Below, one piece after another: positions 1-12,000 of a stretch of DNA of 64,000 nt. Position 1 is the first letter of the stretch, and each line of letters starts with the position of its first letter. Origin of the DNA: Telmatactis stephensoni (taxonomy: Eukaryota > Cnidaria > Anthozoa > Actiniaria > Isophelliidae). Location of the stretch: the NCBI GenBank assembly GCA_029948255.1, contig JALIZF010001489.1, forward strand, positions 62,001-126,000, in the 5' to 3' direction. The notes beneath the pieces were generated by a model. It had not been told where the DNA came from. It saw nothing but the letters and a program-made list of their open reading frames with translations, and did no database searches. A program made the position numbers and the translations under genes.

Positions 1-196
1 GCTATAACCAGAGGGCACGCAATGATGTCTATGAGGCCTCGATGCTGAGCATGCACTATTGAGACCTGTGTGTATTTTATGATGGACGACAAAGAACAAA
101 ACCATATTTTATATCTCAAACCCTACCCCCACCGAGTAAAGTGAAAAGTGCATTTGCGAAATCGTTTTCATGACGGCAGTGCGCGCGCTTAATTAA

Positions 197-421
197 ATAT
201 TAGGGAGCTTAAGCACGATACTTTTTTGTCAACACGGACGTCACGCGTACGTTATTGTTTGTGCGCGCGCCGTCATATATGAGTTCCCGTTATTGCTAGA
301 ATGTCCGTTGAGGCTTTCTCACGTGCTAGATTTCATCTATGACGGTGCGCGCATGAACAAACACGTACGCGTGACGTCCGTACGGGTTGACAAAACGTCT
401 CGTACTTCAGCTCTCTAATAT
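197..421. mobile_element. Foldback MITE in the NOS 3' intron
   Basis: Imperfect inverted repeat: the left arm reads ATATTAGGGAGCTTAAGCAC and the right arm is its diverged reverse complement ending CTCTCTAATAT. Both arms contain GACGTCACGCGTACGT-like sequence and a CGCGC(G/A)C...CGTCATA segment. It has no ORF, so it is non-autonomous. It lies in the intron after NOS exon 27. Confidence 0.7.
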
Positions 422-574
422 CTCACTGTTATCTCCCCATATGAGCTAAAAAAACCATCATCTACTGAATTTAAGACATAGTAAACATCTATAGAGAGAT
501 TCTATTCTGCCTTTATGTAATTATGGAAATTGAGAGGAACATCTTCAACCAATAAAAAGATTATTTGTGCTTAC

Positions 575-3050
575 TGTCTCACAAAACATGGAACTATATC
601 ACCGGGTACCAGGCTTTCCAGCCACGTTGAACATACACCGTGATGGACTGGACCTCGACCATCTGGAATGAAAATTGACCAATCATATATCATTACAATG
701 AATTGCTGGATTTCCAAGAGAATCTAAAGATAAAGATGCAAAACAACAACAACAACAACAGACGCCAATTGCAATGAGAGGTCTTTTGCTGTAATTCATC
801 CAAGATGTCCGCCGTAACGTCCCTTGCAACCCAGCTGTAATCTACGAGACTACGCATGTTTCAAAATCCCTTTAGGAGTCTTAGGTCGAACTTCAGTCAT
901 TTTCCACAGGGAACCCAACATCGTACCTCGTTTTGTGAACTTGACTACAGCAACTGTCACGTGAACTTCTCCAGGGTGCATGGCTTGCGATGAAGAGATT
1001 GAATAAAACCTCTGAATTGAAACAAAGTTTGTAACAATGATAAAAAGGTTTATACTTAAATTCTTGTAGTCTTTCATGTTATAAAAGGAAAATGTTCAGT
1101 TTAAAAATATTGTTTTTACCAAGTTACGGGTACACACTCTAGCCCTAAAGGCCGGTACACAAGAAGGATTTTGCTTCTGGGGAATATTCCAGGGAATACT
1201 CCTAGCGCAAAGCTCCTTCGTGTGTATCAAAGATTTCATTGTTACCATCCTCCCTCGCGAGCAGAAATTTGACCCCGCGAAATACTCCATGAAAAATGGT
1301 TAAATATAAGAGAGCATGATCGAGGAGAGAACTACTCAAAAGTGATAAAAGTTCATATGAGAAGCCAAAAGTGGTATGTACGTACCAGTTTTGCAAAATG
1401 ACCCTGAACACGCCTTGGGAGCAAACCCCTTCGTGTCTACCGGCCTCAAAAGCTTGGTTGGAAGTTCAAAACAAAGCGTCTTTTTAAGTACCGGTAGATG
1501 AACTACTACTATCCTACTTACAGGTTGTAATAGAGGAAGCTGAGTCAGTAACAAAGCCGCGTTGACTTTCAACGAAGGGAATTCCTGTAGCACTTCCACA
1601 ATGTTGGACTGTTTGTCGTATCTCCAGTTTTCATAACTACTATCACCCTAAGCAAGTAAGTTAAAACGTTAACAAGACGGCCGTTTGAACGTTCACTCGG
1701 CGGGCTGTGAAACCTCCTCGGCCGAGCATGCGCTGTAGTGACGTGTCTGAGTGTGTGACGGACGGCAAAAGCCTGCATATTATTAATTTTGACTCGACAG
1801 GCTAAGTGCATATTGATTAATTTTGACTCGGCTGGCTACCTGCATATTATTAAACTTTAACTCGGCTGGCTACGTACATGTTATTAATTTTGACGTGGCT
1901 GGCTACGTCCCTTGGGTAAATATAGCCAGACATCGCAGCGTATAAACTACTCTATAGTTCTAGTGAACTTACTTTCCCTAGTTCTTCTAGATACTCCTTC
2001 TCTATTGCATCAGTGGCCTGAAATTGAAAATTCGCCTCATTAGTTATAAGATGTAACTCTCGCCCATTTTTCGTCTTCTCGCATTGTTTTTCAGTTTGGA
2101 GAATCTGTCTAAGTTTACCTGTGTTGAGAGGTAGTTGAGAATTTGTGGTGACGGAGTCCCTGTGATGTCAATATGGCGGGAAAACGCTTCTCTTAGAGTA
2201 AATGGAACTGGAAATCGCTGGATTTTCTCCCATTTCTTTGTTACCCCAAATGGTCCTATAAAAGTAAAGTGCTCAGTTTAACATTATTAATTTTCATGTG
2301 AATGTTCAAAGCTCACAGCACGCGATGCAATGGAAGTCTCATTAAGATGCCATCTATAAAAACATATTTAAAACGTAAAGACGACTAGTTCCGGAAAACC
2401 CGATTACTGATTAAACTATTACCGAAGATTTCCCGACGTCTTCCGGACATAAATATGTACATAGTGACGTCATACCTGATAATTCACGACTGGCTTCCAC
2501 TACGATTGGTTGATCGGGGTCAGGTGCTTCACTCAAATTATCCAATAGCGATTGAACAAGTTCCTTCTTGTTGGCGGGAAAGATTGAAAGATGGTCACCT
2601 GGTTCGTATGCGAAGTCATTGTTGCTACTTGTGTCTAGTCGTACAAGCAGAGTTGCTCGACTGAAATGATTGTGAAAAATCTCTTGTAATAAATTTTAAA
2701 TTTTGTGTTGAGTATATTGCGTGACGTGGCAAGCGTGAGTGAAGTTCGTGTGACATGTAACGTAATTGACAAACCGAGAACTCACACATTCTGCTCTATA
2801 AGGAGGCTTCCAGGAGTAAAATAAAAGGAAGGACGTCATTTTTCAACAAAAGAGGAAGGCAAATTATTTTTTTACAAGCAAGCAGAATATTTGAGATCTC
2901 GAAAGTGGTATTTGATACTATGCGTGCCTTAAAATTTTTGTCAATATTTTGTATTTTGTGTAAAAAGTTACCTCGAATCAGCAGACTGCAAGTTCTTAAC
3001 AGAGATGACTTTGGTTGGAACGATGGTCTTGTTATGTGACACGGACAAAT
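575..3050 (-). CDS. NOS: NOS exons 21-27: FAD domain of the reductase (cut by the window edge)
   Basis: Residues 877-1124. Exon 21 ([20 protein letters not shown]) aligns with the connecting segment of animal NOS. Exon 22 has RATLLVRLD and [18 protein letters not shown]. Exon 23 has [20 protein letters not shown] and DITGTPSP. Exon 25 has [14 protein letters not shown] and [11 protein letters not shown]. Exon 26 begins RFYSISSS, the FAD-binding motif. Exon 27 encodes [20 protein letters not shown], then IVPCFVRQ. The coding phase is still open at 575 (phase 2). The NADPH-binding exons should lie to the left of position 1. Nothing coding was found in 1-574. Confidence 0.92.
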
Positions 3051-6000
3051 CTACGTTTACAAACGACGCGTCAGTAAAACAAATGCTGTATTTATTCAGC
3101 CATTTAACGCCCATCAATCCATCCATCCATTCCTCCCTCCCTCCCCTAGCTCCATCCCTTCATCCATCCATCCATTCATTCATTCGATTCACCGTTAGCT
3201 TACTCGAACACGCATCCTTGAGTTTCCCGTCATCCTGTGTAAACCTGTACTTATCAGGGGACCAACCGCTGGATATAGTGTCTAAGGACGCATCAGCCTC
3301 AGCTGTGTTCACATCTTCTCCAATACAGAACGTTTCACATGCAGCCTGTAAAAGTAAAGTACAACTAAGCCTTTACAGGGTGTGGACAGTATACGTGGTC
3401 AAGTGCACCGTTCGGACAATATGGTTAGCGTTCCGATAGTATTAAAGGAGTTTCGTCTGAGTATGAAACGGACGGCGCCATGACGGTGACCGTGTCAGTA
3501 CCGTATTAACGTACATCTAGGGCAGTTTTAGCATGACGGTGAAAACACGATAAAGTTACGACAGGAATTTCGAACGTAGTTTATAGAAAACACGTTACAC
3601 ACTGACACGTACAGTTACGGTACGGCGCGGTACGTTTCATGCATACTCATACGAAAACGGTACTATAAAAACATTCAAAATTCCTCTCACATGAAAATTT
3701 CTGTGATCTAAAAAAATCTATGAAGGGATCCGGAGGAAAATCGCTGCTTATTACCATACGCTCCCCCTCCCCCCTCCTCATTCCGTTATTATTTCTCCTC
3801 CCTCACCCTTAATGTGCTTGTTAGAAAGATAGTGTTTTCCCCAGCTCCACTGGACCTCCCAAAAGAAACTTCTACATCATTATTCTACCTTGAAAACATT
3901 CTTTGCCCAAGTTTTAAAAGCCTCTTCTTGTCCACACAGCTCATCTCCTTCTCCCATTTTGTACACCTGTTCTCCACCAAGCTCTTGGATGATCTTATCA
4001 ACCGACTTTGCAAAAGCACAAAAGTTTGGATAAGCACGCGATCCAAGACCAAAAACTGAATACCTATCACGTGATCACAAGAGTATTACGTCAGTGAGAT
4101 GACTCTATAGGCGGCTGTGAACTAACGCATGCGCTGTAGAAAGGGTCTAATAGGGTGCACGCATTATATATATAGGTGAAAAAGCAGAAAAGTATTTAGT
4201 TATCATCTAGATAAGGAAGTAACATTGCAATCAATCAATTATATCATAGTTGGACTGTTTGTACAGCTTTGCACTATTTAGTGCCAAATCAATTAATCAA
4301 AGCAATTAATCAATAGTATTTTTAAGGATATAATTCATACACTCTATTTTTTCCAAAAAGATGTTGAGCTTTGTATTTTCAATGCTTTTGAATTTTTAAA
4401 CAATGTTTCATCTTCGCGCCCTTCACAAATACATACCTTACTCACCATCAAGAGAACCCTTCACATCTGCACTGAGAAAGATTTTCAGCAGCGGTAAAAT
4501 TAAAACTCTAACATATACGTACCTCAAGCTACCTAGAGGCTGCTCATCGTCTTTCATTTTTAATCCTTTTTCCTTTTCCTTTTGCATAAGAAGGCTGCTT
4601 ATAACAGCCATTTTCTTTTCGTTAGCTTTCCTGAAATTAAAATAAAAGTTCTGGGCCCAGTTGTTCGAAGGGTGATTAACGCTAATCCTGGGTTAAAACG
4701 AATGGTTTTCTTTAGAGTTAATCCTGGGTTAACACCAATGGTTTTCTTTGGTTTTCTTTAGATTTAATCCTGGGTTAAAACGAATGGTTTTCTTAAGATT
4801 TAACTCTGCATGGATTAGCGCTAATCGTCTTTCGAAAGCAACCGAGCCCAGCTTTCTTTGGTAGCGCTAGGAAGCTTGAGAACACTGCACTAATACACCG
4901 ATTCCGCCACCCATAGATAGTGTTAATTACTACGTCAAACAAGTCAAAACGTTTTATCGATATAGAGCTTTGAAATAAATGTTGATTACTAAAAACTGTG
5001 TATAGTTTAGTTTGATATTGTATATCCTAGGAAGACATTGCAAAAATAGCTTATTTTATAAAACTCTCTGAAATCCCGAAATCCCGAGAGTTTTGTGATT
5101 TTGTTCGTCCAACCCTCCGTATTCCTTTATATAAAACGTTACGCTGTCATTGGTGGAGCTACCGGTTGGCGGGACCGGTGACTCAGTAAGACATACAATA
5201 GGTTAGTAATTTAAATCAAGGTCATTTTTGTTATATCAAGAACACTCAGATAGAGCGGACATCAATTCATGAATGAGTTACAGTCAAACACACTTATATA
5301 CCGTATTGTCGTTTTCAAAGAAAAGACAGGGATTCATTTGGCGTGATCGTATCACTATTGCTAACCGATAAGGCGCAGCCGGGATCCCTGTTGTATATTC
5401 AAGTTACGTTAAAATAAACGTCCAATAAAACTTACTCAGTGGTTGGATGACGTAACTCGTAGAGATAACGAGCAAAAGACTGGGGAGAGAAAATCACAAC
5501 AATTTAAAATTCGACAATATAAAGTTGATGAGAATGGCTGTTTACAAATGTATGTAGTTTTAGCTACCAAGAACAATAGCTGCACTTGTAAATGACAAAT
5601 TCTGTGTAAAATCGAGAGGTTTGTGATTTAGTTTGTCCACTTTGTTTTATTGTAACCACTGAGACAATAAACAATTTTGTGAGTACGTACCTCTCCATTT
5701 TCTGGTGGGTCGCCATTACCAAACGTACTCGTTACAATTAAAACAAGTTGTTCATTTTCTAGTTCTGGGTGAGGATATTCCTCCATGCATACTACCTTTA
5801 AACAGAAAAAATCGTTGTTGATTGTCAGATGAGTATAACGGAAACTAAAATTCCGCGCGCGCACATTTATACTGACATTTATCCCATGCCATAGAAAATA
5901 CAGCCAATCAGAAAGCAGGAAAGCCGTTGTATATTCGGCGGTATTCCACTGATCCTTTCCACGATACATTGCGCCAATTGCTGTATTTTCTCTGGCGTGG

Positions 6001-9000
6001 AATAAAATAGTCATACAATGGTTTCTTGTGGCATACTGTGGGCATCTCACTCGCCACTTGTATTTTCTTTGTATACACAATCGCCTAAAGTCTCGTGTAT
6101 ATACTAGAAAATACAAGCGACTCGTGGGATATTCCATGGTATTCCACTCGAAACCATTATACAACTAGTACATACAATTATCGAGAAATAGCTTGACTCA
6201 CCTTTGGATCAAAAGCATGTAAAAACATTTCACTCAGCATCTTGGCGTAACTCTCAGACTTGCCAGTTTCAGTGGCATACAGAATAATGGCTTTGGTTCT
6301 CTTGGCCATCGCTTTACCCATCAACTTGGCAGAAAACTTTACAGCTCTGAATAATGACAAAAATAAAGAATCCATCGATCCCGTCATCCATAGATACTGT
6401 TTCTACGTCAGACAAGCCAAAACGTTTTATCGACACAACCTTCTAAGTAAATGTTGATTACCAAAAATACGGTTTAGTGTTACATTATTTATCCTGGAAA
6501 AGCATTGAAGAATATCCAATAGATGTTGAACAAATAAACGAAATCGAGATGTTTGTGATATTGTTTGTACGACGCTCTATGTTTCTTGATCAGTGAAACC
6601 CCGCCCTATTGCACACTGGAATATTATGAGAAAAGGAACTTTATTGAGTTGCATCTTTCTCTGAGATAAAACACAGGTTCCATGACATGTTTAGTGTGAC
6701 TATTCCCCCTCCTCTCACCCCTCCCCTCACGTACCGCCTCCCCTCCCTCGGTACTTACTTAGCAACCTCTTTGAACAAGAGTTTTTTCCTTGGCGACGAG
6801 TCCTTTTTACGAATAGAATAATGCTTCCAAGGGTCGTCCTGTCATGGAAAGTCAACACATGTAATAACCCGGATCAAATTACTCGCAAAATATTTTTTGT
6901 ATCATGCAAGTTTAGGAGCGCACAATCCGCTGTGAAACGTAATCTATTAGATTTGTAAGATGCTTGTAACATTGAGGAGCAATGCACTGCTAAGGTACAG
7001 TGAATTACTGGGACCAGGTTGTTTGTTTGTTTGTTTGTTTGTTTGTTTGTTTGTTTGTTTGTTTGTTTGTTTGTTTGTTTTTACTTGCAAGTGTAAATAA
7101 GGCTTGCATTGATTGTTAAGAATGACGGTGTTTCTTACCTGATATTCATAGCTCGGTTTAAGATTGTAGTTAAGCATTTCCTAAGGAATAAAAAAGACAT
7201 ACATCAGGTGTTAATACAAAAAACAACGAACGCACTCGTGAACTATAGAAGGAAGGAAGGAATTAAAGGAACAAGTCTACAGTGCGGACAATCTAGAAGA
7301 CATGACGAATATAAACGAAACTGGTTCAGTGGTTAATTTAAGAAGCGCTATGATGAAGAGATGATTTAGTCTTGTTACCTGGTGGAATACAGGAGTAGAT
7401 GAACCCGATATGGGTGGGACAATCCATACCCAGTCACCAGGGCAACCACCACGAAGTTTTGTCTACAATCAAAGTAAGTTAAGAATTATTTTTGGAAGCA
7501 TTATATACTGATGATTCTCTCAATCTTAGAAAAATAGTCTCTTGTCTTTGGACACCTACTTCGTTTAATGACTGACGTATGTAAAGAGGTCGTAAAGAGT
7601 GACTTACAGTACAACATCTAGTAGCATTTAACAGACAGGGTTCAATGTAAGGTGTCCTTCGTTGGTGTTGTCCTAATATAGGTGTCCTATAGGTATTGGA
7701 AATGGGGGTTTTGTATCTTTTGTTTGGTTAGACGAAATTACAAATAAACGAAATACCAAATACAAACATATTTCAAAGTTATTAGGAGTATAAAATTTAC
7801 TGAATTTCCTGCAGGCATCACTTCCATACCACTCACCTCGTTTTCGAAATGTTTCATGAATGTTTCAGCTGCTGAATGATGATCAATGATAGTGACACCA
7901 GCTTCCTGAAAGAGATCAGCTTAGTAGATCAACTCACGAGATCAACTCGAGATCAACACAAGAAATCATGCAACACAAGAAATGAACTCAAGAGATCAAC
8001 TGAAGAGATACCCGCGCATTCTAGAGTAAAATTTCATAAATATTCCTTTGTTGTTACATGTTAAATACCTGGAAACTTTGTAGAACAGCAAGATTAAGCT
8101 CTACACAAGCTGCATCTCTCCAAAGTGAGCTGTTACTTCTGGTATCAAGACCCATCTTCTTGGCAATAGGCTGAGATTCAAAAATCGATCATGTAAAGTT
8201 AAGAGCCATGTTCAAAACCTTTTAATGGCATCGGCAGAGTTGAACAATTGCTATAATGGCACAAGCAGTACAAACAGAGACTCACTAGGCCTCATTCGAT
8301 CACATCACACATATTAACGCAGAAAATGTCCCTGCGTTGCATCGTGATTTGTTATAACGTTGATGTCTACGGCAATCAATCTCCAAGTTCTACGACTTTC
8401 CTCCCTCAGCAAAAATCAAGATCTGAGTTGAATGTTGTAAGGGGAGTGCCAGATAGATATTCAATATTTATTTAATATTTGATAATAAATATCTAGCCAC
8501 CTGTAATGTGGTATACGCACCTCCAGCATGTTGTACCGTGCAGGGTCCCCTAAGTCACGAGCGGCTATCTCCGTTACCATGTACCTATCAACATATAGAA
8601 CGAAGCTGGAGTTTGTGTTCAAAAACGTAGAATAATTAGAACAATGGCTTACCATCCATTGAAGGGACATCCAGGAAACTCAACGCCACCAACGTCAAGG
8701 CAAAGACAGGACACTGCTGGCAATGCGTACCACTTTAGACCCATTTCCTCAAACCAAGGATACCTTCAATGAATAAACAATAACTAAGAGTATTTCATGC
8801 CCTCTAGGTTGATAGTTCTTCCATCCCAGGGGGAGTGTTCTTCCATCCCAGGGGGGGGGTGGGGGGGGGGGGGGGGTGGGGAGAGTGGATATATATTGAG
8901 AACAACAGTGAAATATTTTATGCCCCGCCGGAAATCCCAAAACACGGCCCAAGTCTGGATGATATCGATATAACGAAGATTCCCCTGTAACGAAACTGCT

Positions 9001-12000
9001 TTTTTGCGCACCATTAAATAGAAACGTTGTGAGTAAATTTGTTTCCGTTATACCGAACCAATATTTGTACATTCCCAAGGTCCTTTATTGACGCCACGGT
9101 GTATACTAATATGAGGATAATTCATCTATAAAAACTACTGTACCTGGGGTGTTTAATGTTGACTTGTAAGATAAGTTCTGGTGGGATTTCGAAAAATTCT
9201 GGTTCTTCTCCGCCAGCTTGTAAAACTAGCGGCAAAACATCAAAGCGTCCGCCTTTAGGCTCCCATCCGAGTGATACACAGATCTACGAAAGTGTAGACA
9301 CACTTTTTGTAAACTGTCAAATTTTTTTATTAAGCAAATAATGCCGGAACGTTGCAAAATTGTAGCAGAGCAGAGCAGAGCAGAGCAGAGCAGAGCAGAG
9401 CAGAGCAAAGCAAAGCAGAGCAGAGAGGAACAGCAAAGCAAAGTATGCAACAGCAAAGGAAAGCATAGGAAAGCATAGGAAAGCAACTAAAGCAGAGCAG
9501 AGCAAAATATAGCAGAGCAGAGCACAGCGGAGCAATTTAAAGCACAGCAGACACAGCAGAGTAGAGTAAAGCCTAACATGAGTATGCACGATAGTGATAA
9601 GGGATGAACTCAAAACAATGGTCATCTGTAGGTACCCAATTTAGAGGGATGGGGTGACAGTATCAACTGGCACCCACCACCCTTAGGAAGTAAAATGCTG
9701 AACTTTCTCATCAACTGATCTCGAAAAGTAAATTTTTTAAAAGCTGCAGTAATTAATGAACTGTATGTTCCAAGGCATGTTCCAACGTATTTCTAAATAG
9801 AAACTGTAACTACGTACATGAAGTGAGTATCGAGATTTTCAAGGCCCATTAGGGGAGAGAGGGGTATGTCCCGGTACCCGGCCACCACCAAATCTAGAAA
9901 AAACAACACGTCCCTACTTTGGACTGTTGTTTTGATTGCTCTTCCCTAAATGCAGCATACATAAATATACTGCCTGCAGGACAAATATACTTACGTTAGT
10001 AAATTCTACGTTTGCAGGATCACCGATTATAGAACCGTCTGGTTGTCGATAACCAGCATAAACGATAAGCTGTCCATTCCATACACGAAAATCTTTCTTG
10101 GGCTCCCTGCGTTGTGGGAATATTGTAATAGTCGACCTGAAATAACAGAGGCCGACGATTTACAAAAACACTTTTTGGCATTTGTATCTTGCATCCCATT
10201 TCTGGGATCACTGTGCATGAATAGGGATCCCATATAATTGTTTAAGGTGTTTCAAAGTAGTTGTTGACGCGCTACACCTCTCATTTTAAATTCGCGATTT
10301 CATGGACTTCTTCTCGTCGGATCAAAATATCCTTTGGACAAATTATCAAGCAAAGATTGAATTTTTGAATGATAGTAATTTTAAGTCAATCTGTGTTTTT
10401 ACAGCAAAGATAATCAATGATCGTTTAAATCAGTCTTTCTAAAATATCTCCCGTTTACGATGAGCTTTTGAAAAACGATAACATAGGCCTAAAACTTCAC
10501 ATTCATGCACACATACTTATAGTAAAATCAAACAGTTTAAACAGAGCGATTTTGAGTACTAGACGCAAACATTTTTTATGCGTATTTTGCGTCGCAAAAA
10601 CTAAGGTATAGCTTGTCATGCAGAAAAGAAATACTCGGCGCTCAAACATATGCGCCAAAATACTGAAAACACGTTGCTATATTGTTGTTCTTTCTCTCTG
10701 GTAAATTGCACTGGTTTAAGTGTTCATTTGGCGGAGTTATGATTTTTCTTCTGATAGTATATGGGATTCACTAGCTGCGACAATTTTAACTTTCAAGCGG
10801 CGTAAGAGATATCTCTTCAAGTCATCACTGTTTAGAGCCCAAAATCACGGCTATACTTACTCAAAGTATCATAAAACACGCAGCAGAAATTTATTAAATT
10901 TGATATGTAAAGCAACATTTTTAAATTTCACTTGAATACAGTGCTTCAAACGCGCCGGAGTAGAATCAAACTCGTGTGTACAAATGCATGACGATGGCGT
11001 GATGCTTGCTAATTATGTCACGGTACATTCCTTCGCGCCCGTGTTACGACGCATTTGCATATAGTGCCTTTACACTTCATTTCGATGCAATGCCTGCAAC
11101 TAAAAGTTCGAGAAGTAAGAAAAACCGTAGACTTGCTGCACGTTTGGCAAGAGAAAAAAGATGGAGGAGCCGCAACTAATTTTTCCAATTTCGAGTTTTG
11201 TGTGATCCTAGTTCAAATAAAACCGCGGTATGCAAATGCATCGTAACACGGGTGCGAAGGAATGTAGCGTGACATAATCAGCAAGCATCACGCCATCGTC
11301 ATGCATTTGTACACACGGGTTTGATTCTACTCCGGCGCGTTTGAAGCACTGTATTCAAGTGAAATTTTAAAATGTTGCTTTACATATCAAATTTAATAAA
11401 TTTCTGCTGCGTGTTTTATGATACTTTGAGTAAGTATAGCCGTGATTTTGGGCTCTAAACAGTGATGACTTGAAGAGATATCTCTTACGCCGCTTGAAAG
11501 TTAAAATTGTCGCAGCTAGTGAATCCCATATACTATCAGAAGAAAAATCATAACTCCGCCAAATGAACACTTAAACCAGTGCAATTTACCAGAGAGAAAG
11601 AACAACAATATAGCAACGTGTTTTCAGTATTTTGGCGCATATGTTTGAGCGCTGAGTATTTCTTTCTGCATGACAAGCTATACCTTAGTTTTTGCGACGC
11701 AAAATACGCATAAAAAATGTTTGCGTCTAGTACTCAAAATCGCTCTGTTTAAACTGTCTGATTTTACTATAAGTATGTGTGCATGAATGTGAAGTTTTAG
11801 GCCTATATTTTCGTTTTTCAAAAGCTCATCGTAAACGGGAGATATTTTAGAAAGACTGATTTAAACGATCATTGATTATCTTTGCTGTAAAAACACAGAT
11901 TGACTTAAAATTACTATCATTCAAAAATTCAATCTTTGCTTGATAATTTGTCCAAAGGATATTTTGATCCGACGAGAAGAAGTCCATGAAATCGCGAATT

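Noticed and set aside
5628..6164. 178-codon minus-strand frame as a separate gene
   Set aside because: Its C-terminal part is NOS exon 15; the rest is intron and foldback repeat.
10720..11570. Identical 67-71-codon frames on both strands
   Set aside because: They are the same sequence in the two arms of the foldback element, so the second copy gives no independent support. No start context, homology or domain is evident.
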